NCBI RefSeq assembly: GCF_945859685.1
Contig: NC_079148.1
Coordinates: forward strand, 91,145,007 to 91,209,006
Reading direction: 5' to 3'
DNA: 64,000 nt
Source: Eupeodes corollae
Lineage: Eukaryota > Arthropoda > Insecta > Diptera > Syrphidae
Made by a program: the position numbers and the translations under genes. The notes beneath the pieces are model-generated. The model was not told the DNA's origin. It saw only the letters and a program-made list of their open reading frames with translations, and made no database searches. Of this stretch, positions 24,367 through 36,839 are shown one piece after another. Position 1 is the stretch's first letter; each line of letters starts with the position of its first letter.

Positions 24367-26452
24367 CAGTGTTGGAAAGAATAATAGAAACAAATGTCTT
24401 CATCATTTTCAATACTCAGAATTTTTTTAGCTATTAAGTCTTTTGTCGTTAGTTTTTCTATGTTTTAATCGTACCTTATAATTCTCTGAAATTGTAAATT
24501 ATTTAGTAAAAACAACTAATTGTCTCCACTTAACGGTCAAAAAGTTTGAGGATAATGATGATTTCGCCTAGAATAATAGAAACATAAGCTACTTAACTGT
24601 CATTCTAACGTAAGGATACATTTTTTTGTATGAAAGTAGACGTTTTGAGTTTTTTGTATAAGTTTTTCAGATGGTTTGTATTCAATACTAAACAAAAATT
24701 TTAAAATTCATACATTATTTTAATATATATGCGCGTGGATTACATTATAATAATTTTAAACGCGAAGTGTAAAAAAACTAGGGCAAGCTGGAAAAACGAT
24801 GGTTGAAATTGCGAAAACCTTAAATTGTTGCAAGAAAAAAGTATTTAAAGCTCCACATTCAAACCCAAAAGAAGACACAAGATGAAGAAAAAGATAAACT
24901 GCTTCGCTTTTTGATATACTTTTGGTAAGAATTTGTAGGAAAAAACATTTTCTTTGTTTAAGGGGGTATTCTGGTCTAGAGACATGAATTTTATGTAATT
25001 TTTGAAGTGCTGTAGAAAAAAGCAAGCTACAATTTTACCATCAATTTTTTTATACATTATTTATTCACATTAGAAGCATACAAAAAAAATAAAAAAGTAA
25101 AAAAAAAATAAAAATTCCGTTAGTTATCAGCTGATAGAGTAGTGCGTCTCAAAAATTTGGTGCGTGACCATACCCACGATTTTAACTCTCCTAGAAATCT
25201 GAAATCAAAAACTAAAAAAGATTATTAATCTACAATAATGTCGCAATGTCTGGAACTACGGAAAAGTTACAAACATTTTTTTTTACAAAATGGCGGCTGT
25301 CTAAAGAAAAATACAAAAAATTTACCATTTTTTTGAACATTCTTCGATTTGTTAAAAATAGTAAAAATAAAAATTTGGGGATGGCCGTAGTTCCGGACGT
25401 AGACAAGTCCCTAAAGAAGACTTTCTTAAAATTTCAAGTAAATCGGTTCGGCAGAACCTGAGAAATCGTGGGTATCAGATTCAAAAAGACAGTTCTGAGA
25501 AAAACGCGTTTAAAGTACCCCATTATGTCTTTTGTTCTATTAGTTGCAGCCCAACCGATTTGGATGGCTGCTCAGCAAAATACTTATTTCTCCGAAAATA
25601 ATTTGAATTTGGGAAAATCCTCTAGTAGACATATTCTTAAATAGTTAAACTATGAAAATATGAAAAGAAAAAAAAATCGATTTTTTTTAATTTCTAGACC
25701 AGAATACCCCCTTAAAAGAACTCAAAAATGAGTTAATAGGACCAGTGACAGCTAAAACAAGGAGAAACCTACTAAAAGATGCTAGTCTTCCTGGGAGAAG
25801 TCCACAAAAAGTGCAGTTTTTGGGTAAGAAAAACATACAAAGGCTTGCCTTTGCTAACTAACGATTACATCGTTTTAATGCTATAAACTTTTGTGGATAA
25901 ATTTATTGTGAGAAGGCTTAAGTACAAGGAATTTAACCCAAAAAACACAAGAAGATAGTTGGTGGAATAAGATGATTTGGAGGTGCTCTTCAGCGCCTGG
26001 TGTAGTCTAATATTTTGAATGAAGGATAAGATGAGCGTTGTGGATTATGGCTTCATCTTAAATTCAGTTATACTAACATTAATTGAAGAGGAGGTGTCAA
26101 TTATAAAACACTACAAAACAAAATCAATGTTATGGAATGGCCATCACAATCTCCCATCCTAAACCCAATCGAACCCTCATGGGGCATCCTAAAGCGAAGG
26201 ATCGGATATTGCAAAAATAAAAAGAAATACGAGTTGTGGTCGAAAATTCAAAGGTAATGGTACTCCATATCTGAAGAGACATTGCCGAATTGGTGAATTC
26301 GATGGGACGAACAGCGGAGGTAGTTATTAATAATAAGAGTGCCACTACAAAATGCTCAAAGAATTTGAAATACTTTTACCGTTAAAATACTTTCTCACTA
26401 CAAAAGAGTACCATTCTAATTTTCTATTGTTTCTATTATTTTTTCAAGGAGG
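24367..26452 (+). mobile_element. Tc1-like transposon, decayed, split by a nested element
   Basis: The left end is TA|CAGTGTTGGAAAG followed by AATAATAGAAACA. The right end carries the inverse TGTTTCTATTATT followed by a degenerate terminus. The AATAATAGAAACA block recurs at about 24574, a direct repeat of the kind seen in IR/DR Tc1 elements. Coding remnants on the plus strand are a helix-turn-helix part (GKTMVEIAKTLNCCKKKVF), then after the nested insertion LLKDASLPGRSP, and the C-terminal catalytic region VMEWPSQSPILNPIEPSWG with LKRRIGYCKNK. Many stops are present. Confidence 0.82.
24962..25711. mobile_element. 750-bp TIR element in a TTAA target, nested in the Tc1-like element
   Basis: Perfect 19-bp terminal inverted repeats GGGGGTATTCTGGTCTAGA (24962-24980 and 25693-25711), with TTAA immediately outside on both sides. 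TTAA duplication is characteristic of piggyBac-type insertion, though these ends are not the standard piggyBac sequence. The interior is AT-rich with an inner inverted pair (cccacgattt / aaatcgtggg) and no transposase, so it is non-autonomous. It splits the Tc1-like coding region. Confidence 0.9.
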
Positions 26453-26734
26453 AAGCGACAAAATAATTACAAGTCTATTTTTATCATTATTTCCCAATAT
26501 TATATTTAAAAAAAATTGTTGAATTTATGCAATAAATTATTAAAAATCTATCTTGTGTAGTTTTTTTTTGTCTCTCTCTTTATGTGTAAAAAAGAATGAA
26601 AGCGATGAAAAATTGCCTTTCTTTCAAAATTACCGATGTCGATCTGTTCGATGATGACATTCGGATTTTTTCAAAGGGAAAGACTGGTTGACGTGTTTTC
26701 AAGATTTCAAAAAACAGTTTTAATTTTCGAAGCT

Positions 26735-28760
26735 TCATATGAAGTAATTTAAAGGCATATTAAGTAGAATCTCTTGCAAATGTAAAACATGGCCGTGCCT
26801 TTTTAGCCCAAAGATGTATCGAATGATACTATTAAAGGCTATGTTTAATTTATTTTTGCTGATGGAATCGCAGTTGTAAAAATTTCGCATCCATGAGTGA
26901 GAACAGGTATACTTAGGGTCCTTGCTAGCACTAGTCTGGTTGTCTGGAGTGATGTTTTGGGCAGTCCACAGCGCTCTAAGCGTTCCATAAGTTTTACCTA
27001 TGAATTGGTTGATGTGATCATTCCAGGTCAATTGAAGATTACACCAAGTTTTTTACTGGAATTTACGAATTCTAATGGGTTCTCGTTTAAGCAGTACCCG
27101 TAGCACGATGGTTAGTGCGTTGGACTGTTATGCCAGAGATCTTGGGTTCGATCCCTGCCTAAGCCATCTAAAGTTTTTTTCACTGGTACTGCCTCTTGCG
27201 AGGAATTGACAAATTCTCCAAGAGTAATTAATTCTTGTCATGAAAAGTGCTTTCTGAAATTAACCTTTCGGATCCGGCGTAAAACTGTAGGTCCCCTCCA
27301 TCCCTGACAACAGTACTCGCACACAAGAATGGTTGAGAGTTGTAAGTCACTAGGCCCTAGTTCTCAACGGACTTTTGCGCCAACCAAATTATTGATTTAT
27401 TCTCGTTTAAAATTGTGGAAGGAAAGTATGTTAGATCTAATTCTTTTCTTGATATGGCATTTGTATTTGCTTGCGTTGAGAATCAACCCATTGCAAGCTG
27501 CCCATTACGGTTTCTTTTCTAGTTCTTGATTCAGGGTGAAAAGGCAGTCTTCAATTAAACCCAAAGAACAGCTTTTGTAAATTTGAATGTCATCGGCATA
27601 CAAATGTTTTGATAGTTAATTTATAATGAAACCGATTTCATTCACATGTAATAAAAATAGAAGAGAGGATAAAATTAATCCTTGGGGAACTCCTTGTAAA
27701 ATTGGAAGAAAATCGGAGAGATTTTCATTTAAGAAAACGGCTTGCTTTCTATCATTCAAAAAGAAGAAAGCAGTTTAATAGCTTCTGAAGACATGTTGAA
27801 TTTGTAACGAAGTTTATTCAGAAGTATCGAGTAATCCATAATGTCGAATGCTTTTGAAAAGTCTAAGAGTACTAAAAAAGTTACTTTGTCAATATTGAGT
27901 TCAGTCCTTATGTCTTCGATTGGTGTGAACGAAAGCCCCATTGAACATCGACTAGAAGGTTGTTGCGACTGATGAAGATGCTTAATTATTTTTGCATTAT
28001 CCTTTCACGTACTTTAGATAGAAAAGGAAGTATTGAAATCGATCTAAATTTATTACAAAGCGAGTTTTTGGGGATAGGAATTCTTTTTCCCATTCATACG
28101 GGAAAATTCCAGTGATAAGGATTGTATTTATTACATGTGTAAAGTATCTAAGGTGGAAGCAAACAATGGAACAATAGCTTTAATGAAAATTGGATACAAC
28201 TCATCAGCACCTGTGGCATCGGACTTTATACTTATGCAACTTTCAACTATGTCTAAGGCGGTCACACAATCGAAACTGAACAAAGTGTCTGTAGAAGTTG
28301 GTCGTATGGTATTGAGAGATACATGATCTCTTAGAGTTACTAAAGGTGTAGAAGCAAATTTGCTGTTTAGCTCATTTATATTCATTGCAGCTGGAAAATT
28401 ATTTCTTTGTTTACCTATTCCTAGCTTGCTAGTTGTTCCATAGTTTACCATCATCGGACCTTAAATCTAGACGAATTGTACTTTTATGCGTCTAACCTCT
28501 TGAACTACTTTATTTCGTAGTAATTTGTGCAACTCACTGAGCTCGTTAACACGAAAACGTTTTCAGCATCGGTATGCATCTAGCATTTATTAGGTCTTTA
28601 ATCCTAGTAAACCATTGTTTATTTTCCGGAATTATAGTTTGTGTTTTCAATGGAACGTGTTGATTAAATAAAATACTAAGATTTCTGTTTAAGAACTCGA
28701 CTTGGTGATCTGGTGAAGGCATAAGATTGATATATCCCGGGAACAAAAACAGATATTGAA
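26735..28760 (-). mobile_element. Jockey-like non-LTR retrotransposon, endonuclease-RT linker to RT thumb
   Basis: Reading the minus strand: SPDHQVEFLNRNLSILFNQH with PENKQWFTRIKDLI (linker before RT), SFDCVTALDIVESCISIKS, FLVLLDFSKAFDIMDYSIL (motif A), LPILQGVPQGLILSSLLF (motif B), HLYADDIQIYKS (motif C, catalytic YADD intact), LNASKYKCHI, then KKLGVIF and TWNDHINQFIGKTYGTL. Frameshifts and stops occur throughout. A SINE interrupts it between the motif-C downstream part and the thumb. No endonuclease domain was recognised upstream. Confidence 0.87.
27091..27399 (+). mobile_element. tRNA-derived SINE, copy 2, with target-site duplication
   Basis: Same family as copy 1: head with a perfect box B GGTTCGATCCC (27145-27155), then the shared body (gaggaattgacaaattctcc and gagttgtaagtcactaggcc). 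It is flanked by the 11-bp direct repeat ttctcgtttaa (27080-27090 and 27400-27410). Removing it restores continuity of the minus-strand RT sequence around the insertion point. Confidence 0.9.
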
Positions 28761-28869
28761 ATAAAAGATACTTATATCCAAAAACAACTAAAAATTACAT
28801 AGAAAATGGTTTTTGACTCAAGTACGTTGTTGTTTGTAAGACGAATGGGGATCAGTGTGGGTCGCATTT

Positions 28870-30160
28870 CAACCTTTTCAAAATAAATACAAGACACATA
28901 AAATAAAATATAAAATAGCAATTAATATAATTGAATGGTATTTATATTTCAAATAAACTGCATTAGTGTATCTTTTTTTTTACGAACAAAATTAGGAAAT
29001 AATGAAAGATAATTACATTAAAGAATTTTATAGGTACCTACTCGTTTTTTGAAAAAATTACGTTAGAAATTGGTCTTTCAAATTAATTCTTTGAATTTCA
29101 ATATTAATTAAATTATTGATGTCAATTTTTAAAATCATTACCTGCAACTAATTTTTTGTTTTAAAAATGTAACTTATTTTAATAAGTTTACTCAAATTCA
29201 AAAATATTTTCCTAAGAAATCTCCAATAACTAGTTCACTCTTAAAACTGGTCTAACGTCTTATTCCTTATAACTCGCTACCCGAATAGTCGCACTTATAC
29301 ATATATACTACACATAATGTATACGAACATAAATATTAAATATTTACAAAAGACTTTTAATTCCATTTTCACTAATGACATGGGAAGAACGCTTCGCTAC
29401 TTACCATTTGACATCCAAATTAGCTACATGAGGCATCAAATTAACACCGTCTCCTGTGCATTAAGAAAACAGACAAAAATTAGTTTACATATTTTTAAAA
29501 GAAGGTACCATGCTACGAGTATGTAGGTACCTACCTCCTATCCTATATACAATGTATGCCTTCATATAATCCGATTATTGTTTTGCTTAACCAAAGCCAT
29601 TAAATGTCTCGTTTTCCAGACACTCTAGCCGAGCTGATGATGGCTTTAGGTGCCACATTGATTTTATGGTGACATATGGTACCACCTCCTTGGTTCTCCT
29701 TCATGTACAGTACATATAGTCTTAAGTCGCCTTATAGACGACGAATTAAAGACGCCCTTGCTTCTTTTCTATTATATTATAACTTTGCCAATTTCAGGCC
29801 AGTTCTTCTTTTTTTAGTATATATTTTAATAAAAAATTCCTCAAAACGCTGATGATGACTTATGTGTATATATGTCTTGGACATGGATAGGTATAGAAAC
29901 TAGAAAGGTACTGACACTGGGGGAAGTTTATCCTTTTTAATTACATAATGAATGTTTATCAAGAATGACTTTTTTTGTTTGTCTTGTACCCGTCCCATAT
30001 AAAAATATATGGTTAAAGTCTGGTCCAATGTCCTACATGTAGACATGACCATCATAAGCCTACAGGTATCTTACAAAAGTCACTTGATCACATGATCACA
30101 TCTGTTTTAACATTATCATTTGTTCCTAATGTGGTAAAATCTGTGTAAGATATCAAAACT
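28870..30160. other. AT-rich intergenic stretch
   Basis: No supportable gene. Open frames such as 29317-29526 show no recognisable motif. Confidence 0.35.
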
Positions 30161-30174
30161 ACAAAAACAGACTG

Positions 30175-30196
30175 ACAACAACAACAACAACAACAA
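30175..30196. repeat. (CAA)n microsatellite
   Basis: Seven uninterrupted caa/aac units followed by imperfect ones. Confidence 0.9.
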
Positions 30197-30299
30197 AAAC
30201 AAGATACACTGTTCAGTGGATTCAATTCATAAAGAAAGAATCTGAGGTCGATGCCGAACCAGAACAAGAATAAAAACAATAAGAACAACAAAAACAACC

Positions 30300-30850
30300 T
30301 GCCGCTAGCTCAGCAGCGTTGATGATGCTGATGCTGTTGCTGACGCTGAAGCTGGTTGCCGCATCAGAAATCGAATTCAAATTCGGCTATCAGCTTTTCA
30401 CAGGAGACCGCATCTTAAACGCTGGCGCCATGTCAAATGGTGAGATTGGGCATATTTACTGCGATGTTATGTTCCTTAACCTTCATCACGCTCAACACAA
30501 AAATGTCTAATATCAAATGTTGTTGTTTTTTATTGCCTTCTGTTTGCGTTGGGTCGATGTATCCGAATTCGAATCGCAGCCACCGTTCCTTATCTTTTTC
30601 TGATGTTCACAGACAAAGGGAAAGGGCGACGGTGACGGTGACGGCTACGGCAATGGCAATGGACGGGACGGGAAGGGACGACAGTGAAGTGGCAGAGATC
30701 GGAGTCGAGTTCGGATTCGAGTTATGTCTTATGTGTTTTTGGTTTTATCTTTGTGTTTCTGTGTTTTCCGTGTAGGTACACCGGGTACCCTCTACCGTGT
30801 TCCGTGTTTCGGTTCTGATGATGGCACAGATCTTTTAATGCAGGTAACAT
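30300..30850. other. GC-richer island of unknown role
   Basis: Composition contrasts with the flanks: gatgctgatgctgttgctg-type trinucleotide repeats, then gacggtgacggtgacggct and gggacgggaagggacg. Plus frames are open for 60-110 codons, but the proteins are simple-sequence in character. An atgcag|gtaac near 30838-30847 looks like a splice donor. It could be an untranslated 5' exon or promoter region; no gene is supported. Confidence 0.3.
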
Positions 30851-32254
30851 TTAAAACTTCAACATCACCATCATCCACTTAAGAATTGTGTCGGTTATAA
30901 TAAGTGCAGAGATTGAAATTAATATTCAATTGTGGGTCCACATAATGTAGACATAAAAAAACACGCGAAATTCCATTGTTTTAAGATGTACAACCATACC
31001 TACATAGGTAGTAGGTATTTCTTAAAGACAGGTTCTTTTCAATGTCAGACTGAGACTTCTCGTTGAAATATTTCAGACAAGTTAACTGTGACTCATTTTT
31101 TTTCTTTTTAGCATATACCTATTTACTTGGTGTGTATTTTTTTGCAACACTTAGGTATAGTGTTCATCAAATAATCCTTAAATTGAAATTGCAATTAGTA
31201 TAACCTATTGGCGGGATCAGTTGATTCTTGAAACGCACCTATTCATAACTCTTAACGGCTTTATAGGTTAATCTCAACGCAACTTTGAATTACATAATTA
31301 TTTGCTTCCAAAGAAGAAAAAAGTAAAGAAACTTATTTTAAAGAAAATAAAAAAATTAAAGAAAAACTTTTAATCAGCTTCCAATTCAAATGTTGGAACT
31401 TATTAAGGAAAATATCAAATGTTGGAACATATTAATGATAGAAACTTGCATAGAAGGAACCGGTAAATATATTGTCAACTATTATCACATGGTTTCCTAT
31501 TTTAACAAACTAATTTAAAATCAATTAATAATAGGCTAAGTTCACTTGAGAAAAATATGAAGCCATTCTCGAATATCGTCAAAGCAGTTAAGTAAAAAAA
31601 TAGAAAAAACTCCCTTTTTAAAATATTCTGCAATTGTCTTTTTCACAGACATTAAAAAGCAAACAAACTTGCTAACAAAATTTCGTATGTATAATCATTT
31701 GGTATCTCAAAACTTGAGAGATTTTAAAACCAACTGTACAATTTACATAAAATACAAAATCGTGATACTCCTCATAAATTTTCACCGACGTATCTACTCG
31801 TATGCATTTATTTCATATGAGAATGTCAAAATAAATGCTAACTGTGTCCAAAAACGAAAGGTAGGAGGCTTACTCCAAATAAAAATTGTCTTTTTTAAAA
31901 ATCTGCTACAAATGGGAATACAATGTTTAACATTTCTCATCAATGCGTGTTTTAAATTACAGTATTTTCCTAGAAAATTACCTTCAAGCTATACCCTACT
32001 GTATAAGTTTGCTCAGTAAAATTTATAAATAAGCCATTAAAGAACAAATTTTAATTTTTTGTTTGTACAACGATATTTTTCAGTGTAAGCAGTTTAAGAG
32101 AAAGCTTGTGGAATGAGATCATGTACTTACATATAAAATATTAGAATTCAACCTCCCAGTATACTTATGTATGTAAAATAGTTCAAAGTTTCAAAGTAGG
32201 TGTTTTCAAGTTCATTTGGTTGTGATATTTCCGATTTATTCTGTTTTTATTTAA

Positions 32255-32574
32255 GTGTTCCTCAGGGTTCAGTCCTTGGGCCATCTTTATACAATATATA
32301 AGCAGAACATTTTCACTAATATTTTAATTTACATTATTGTATGGATGTCCGGTATGTGGAATTACAAACTTCTCAAAAGAAAGCCGTACAAATGATGCTT
32401 AACTTTTTTTGGCACCATTCTACATATGATTTGCATAAAAGAACGAATGTTGAATTGATTTCTGATAGGATATTTAAGCTTATAAATAACTTTAAAAACA
32501 AATGTTATATTTCTGAAAATCCTCTTATAAACCAACTTTATGCCAAAAATATAACTAAGGGCCCTACAACGTAA
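32255..32574 (+). pseudogene. Non-LTR RT remnant in array unit 1
   Basis: Motif B VPQGSVLGPSLYNI is joined, after about 60 nt, to an RT C-terminal segment (LYGCPV, then KKAVQMMLNFFWHH and NFKNKCYISENPLINQL) resembling Jockey-clade LINE ends. The catalytic YADD block is deleted, so it is non-functional. Confidence 0.6.
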
Positions 32575-33954
32575 CTCGATTCTAGAATGAAATTGCTCGA
32601 ATTCGAAAAATTGGTACTATGTATCTATTTGACCACTTTCGAACGAACGAGAATCGAATAGTTCTAGTAGTGCCAACTATATTCTTATGAACTTTCGAAT
32701 AAACGAGGAACAACGTAACTCGAGATAGAAAGACTCGTAGAATTCAAAAGAAGGAAAAATCGAAAATAATCAATCTACATCAAATGTGTTTGCGAGCTAA
32801 GATTTTTGTCAAGGTGTAAGTAAAATATTGAATATGAAGTCCATCTACCAAATCCTTAAACTGAAACTGCAAGTCGAAATCAATTAGTATAACCTATTGG
32901 CGGGATCAGTTGATTCTTGAAACGCACCTATTCATAACTCTTAATGGTTTCATAGGTTAATCTCAACGAAACTTTGAATTTCACATTATTTGCTTCCAAA
33001 GAAGAAAAAAAGTAAAGAAACTTATTTTTAAGAAAATAAAGAAAAACTTTTAATCAGCTTCCAATTCAAATATTGGAACTTATTAAGGAAAATGTCAAAT
33101 GTTGGACCATATTAATGATAAAAACTTGCATAGAAGGAACTGGCAAATACATATATATTGTCAACTTTTATCACATGGTTTCCTATTTTAACAAACTAAT
33201 TTAAAATCAATTAATAATAGGCTAAGTTCACTTGAGAAAAATGTGAAGCCATTCTCGAATATTGTCAAAGTAGTAAGTGCAAAAATAGAAAAAACTTCCT
33301 TTTTTAAATATTCTGCAATTATTTTTTTCACAGACATTGAAAAAGCAAACAAACTTGCTAACAAAATTTCGTATGTATAATCATTTGGTATCTCAAAACT
33401 TGAGAGATTTTAAAACCAACTGTACAATTTATGTAAAATACAAAATCGTGATACTCCTCACAAATTTTCACCAACGTATCTATGCATTTATGTATTTCAG
33501 ATGAGAATGTCAAAATAATTGTTAACTGCGTTTAAAAACAAAAGGTAGGAGCCTTACTCCAAATAAAAACTGACTTTTTGAAAAATCTGCTACACATGGG
33601 AATATAATGTGTAACATTTCTCATCAATGCGTGTTTTAAATTACAGTATTTTCTTAGAGAATTAACTTCAAGCTATACCCTACTATATAAGTTTGCTCAG
33701 AAAAATAAGCAAAATTTATGAATAAGCCATTAAAGAACAAATTTTAATTTTTTGTTTGTACAACGATATTTTTCAGTGTAAGCAGTTTAAGAGAAAGCTT
33801 GTGGAATGAGATCATGTACTTACATATAAAATATTAGAATTCAACCTCCCAGTATACTTATGTATGTAAAATAGTTCTCAAAGTTTCAAAGTAGGTGTTT
33901 TTTAAGTTCATTTTGGCTGTGATATTTCCCATTTATTCTGTTTTGCTTTTAGTG

Positions 33955-34309
33955 TTCCTCACCTCAAGGTTCAGTCCTTGGGCCATCTTCATACAATATA
34001 TAAACAGAAAATCCTCACTAACAAATGCAAATACAACTATAATACATAAAGTAATATTTTAATCTACATTATTGTATGGATGTCCGGTATGTGGAATTAC
34101 AAACTTCTCAAAAGAAAGCCGTACAAATGATGCTTAACTTTTTTTGGCACCATTCTACATATGATTTGCATAAAAGAACGAATGTTGAATTGATTTCTGA
34201 TAGGATATTTAAGCTTATAAATAACTTTAAAAACAAATGTTATATTTCTGAAAATCCTCTTATAAACCAACTTTATGCCAAAAATATAACTAAGGGCCCT
34301 ACAACGTAA
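33955..34309 (+). pseudogene. Non-LTR RT remnant in array unit 2
   Basis: Same structure as the unit 1 remnant. The 234 nt from 34076 match 32341-32574 with no difference seen, while the motif-B part upstream has indels relative to unit 1. Confidence 0.6.
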
Positions 34310-35199
34310 CTCGATTCTAGAATGAAATTGCTAGAATTCGAAAAATTGGTACTATGTATCTATTTGACTACTTTCGAACGAACGAGAATCGAATAGTTCT
34401 AGTAGTGCCAACTATATTCTTATGAACTTTCGAATAAACGAGGAACAACGTAACTCGAGATAGAAGTACTCGTAGAATTCAAAAGAAGGAAAAATCGAAA
34501 ATAATCACTCTACATCAAATGTGATTGCGAGCTAAGATTTTTGTCAAGGTGTAAGTAAAATATTGAATATGAAGTCCATCTACCAAATCCTTAAAGTGAA
34601 ATTGCAAGTCGAAATCAATTAGTATAACCTATTGGCGGGATCTGTTGATTCTTGAAACGCACCTATCTATAACTCTTAACGGCTTCATAGGTAAATCTCT
34701 ACGCAACTTTGAATTTCACATTCTTTGTTTCAAAAGAAGAAAAAAGTAAAGAAACTTATTTTTAAGAAAATCAAGAAAAACTTTTAAGCACCTTCCAATT
34801 CAAATGTTGGAACTTATTAAGGAAAATGTCAAATGTTTTAATATATTAATGATAGGAACTTGCATAGAAGGAACCGGCAAATATATTGTCAATTATTATC
34901 ACATGCTTTACTATTTTAACAAACTAATTTCAAATCAATTAATAAGAGGTCAAGAGCAAAAATAGTAAAAAACTCCCTTTTTAAGATTCTGCAATTATCT
35001 TTTTCACAGACATTGAAAAAGCAAACAAACTTGCTAACGAAATAAACGTTGAATAAACGAGGAACTACGTAACTCGAAAGTAGAATTCAAAAGAAGGAAC
35101 AAAAAAATCACTCTACATCCAATGTGTTTCCGAGCGATGTTTTTTTTGCCAAGATGTAAGTAAAATATTGAATATGAAGTCCATCTACCACCCCAATTA

Positions 35200-35760
35200 C
35201 AATTGGAATTCGTCATTTTTCCAAAAATAGCGTTCCTCATTCAAAATTCATCATCAGCACATGAATCTTTCGACTAAAGTCAAAACTTCGGCAAGTATTT
35301 TTGACATGGTTTGCTGTACAATTCCAGCGTTCTTGTCACCACCGATTTGGTTTTGGTACCCTACTGTTGCCAAAAATTTCAATGCTGCTGATAACTTAAT
35401 ATTTATCGGAACAGCATTTTGACTTCTGCGAGTAGTCATGTCGGATGACATGGTGTTAAGTAAGCACATATGTAAATCCGTCTTTAGAAAGACAAAAGTT
35501 CTTAATAAAACTAAAACTAAAGTATATATTTTTCATTAAGAATTCGTTCAAATATTTTACCGAATATAATATGTACAAACTTTTTCTCACTCAGCTCCAT
35601 TATTTTGGAATTATCTCTCATTTTTCTGCGTTCAATTTGCTCGTACCGTTCTTCATTTCCTTGCAAATTAAACCAAATTCCAACGATGTCCATTTTTGAA
35701 TTTGATGTTTTTTTTTTAACTGTCAAACAACTCGATACTCGTTCGAAAGTATACAAATTT
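35200..35760 (-). pseudogene. PIF/Harbinger transposase N-terminal remnant
   Basis: Minus-strand reading gives a conserved N-terminal segment (ERRKMRDNSKIMELSEKKF) and NIKLSAALKFLATVGYQNQI followed by GIVQQTMSKILAEVLTLVE. This is the helix-turn-helix region that precedes the DDE domain of Harbinger transposases. The DDE domain is absent. The adjacent minus-strand noncoding part is shared with the tandem array and with the remnant at 43515. Confidence 0.65.
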
Positions 35761-35884
35761 TTGAAAACAAGTCGGTATAACGGGCATCCGATTCTACTTT
35801 CATTCGTAATACGATTTGAAAATAGAAATAAGTTTCGAACAGAATCAAATATACTTAGTGAATTTATATGGTAATTTCTGTTAA

Positions 35885-36110
35885 ATTATTATCTGTTTAT
35901 TAGCTATTAATTAATTAATTTATTTAACTACATAATCCTTCTTGTTATCATTTTTCAAATATTTATATATTTATTTTTGTTCGTACTTTTTTATTTTATT
36001 TATTTATTTACTTATTCTTTCCGTATATTTATTTATTTGCTTGTTTATTATTCTATGTATTTATATATTTCAGTTTTTTGCATTTCTTCTTCTTTAATGA
36101 CTTATTTATA
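35885..36110. repeat. TTTA-rich low-complexity tract
   Basis: Repeated ttta/tttatt units with interruptions. No coding content. Confidence 0.8.
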
Positions 36111-36529
36111 AATATATTAATTGCATTATGTAGTAGTATGTATTATTTAAACGTATGTTTATACATATGTACCTATATATATGAGTGTATGCATGTACAT
36201 TTATTTACTGTAATTTTAAATAGTTATAAGATATCAAGTCATTCTTTTGCTCAAACGATTAAGTTTTTTTAAAAGTATTTTTCCTTCAAATATATATTTT
36301 TCATATTTGTATTTTTTTCTATATTTACATAATATTTCAACAGCAAGATAAAAATTATCAAATCTCTGAATGTAAAACGATCATATTTTTAAAACAAATT
36401 ATTACAAAATAAGTTAAACTATACATGTACTTAATACTGTTTAATAGAAAGTCTAAGATCTTCAGTCCCCAGATACTTTATACAAAAAATAATTGGAAAA
36501 ATTGAGAAAAATTTTACTCCAAAAGTCAG

Positions 36530-36839
36530 TGCACTATTGTTAGGCGGTTTTTAGAGTGTGGGTTTCAAGAAGAAATAAAACATTATTTTAATATTTATAG
36601 CCAAAAATGTAGCTTTATTAAAAACATAAGGGTTTACCATTATGTTAAAGGAATGATTTCGGGAAATTGGAAACCGCGGCTGGCTGGAATAAATTCCAAC
36701 CGAGATGAATAATTTTTGTTTGTAATAATGCGCTAAATATTCTCTTCCAAGACTTTAAGGTAAAGCAGGAGACGATTGAAGTCACAAATAATAATCCAGC
36801 GGTGTTAAATTGCACGATTTTGAAAGCCACGCCGCGCCG
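36530..36839 (-). pseudogene. Mariner-like transposase 3' fragment
   Basis: The minus strand reads AWLSKSCNLTPLDYYL, matching the W-P-P-R-S-C-D-L-T-P-L-D motif of mariner-like transposases, followed by decayed C-terminal sequence. It ends abruptly at the CACAGTG terminus of the next element. The other half may lie at 40677-40860. Confidence 0.55.

Larger units (their letters stand above)
31165..35190 (+). repeat. Tandem array of a 1.7-kb chimeric unit (2 full copies, 1 deleted)
   Basis: The marker agtataacctattggcggga recurs at 31197, 32886 and 34621, giving periods of 1689 and 1735 bp. Each full unit holds AT-rich noncoding DNA, a plus-strand RT remnant and a Harbinger-related noncoding segment. 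The third unit lacks about 1 kb between a caaacttgctaac point (35038) and the ataaacgagg segment. The copies differ by scattered substitutions and small indels, but the RT-coding part is identical in units 1 and 2. Confidence 0.92.

Noticed and set aside
26897..27103. Plus-strand ORF next to the SINE
   Set aside because: Antisense of the minus-strand LINE RT thumb region.
30437..30775. 112-codon ORF in the GC-richer island
   Set aside because: The protein is mostly simple-sequence (TVTVTATAMAM); no domain or splice support.
32341..34309. Duplicated 77-codon ORF as a host gene
   Set aside because: Sequence and the preceding motif VPQGSVLGP show it is a LINE RT remnant within a tandem array.
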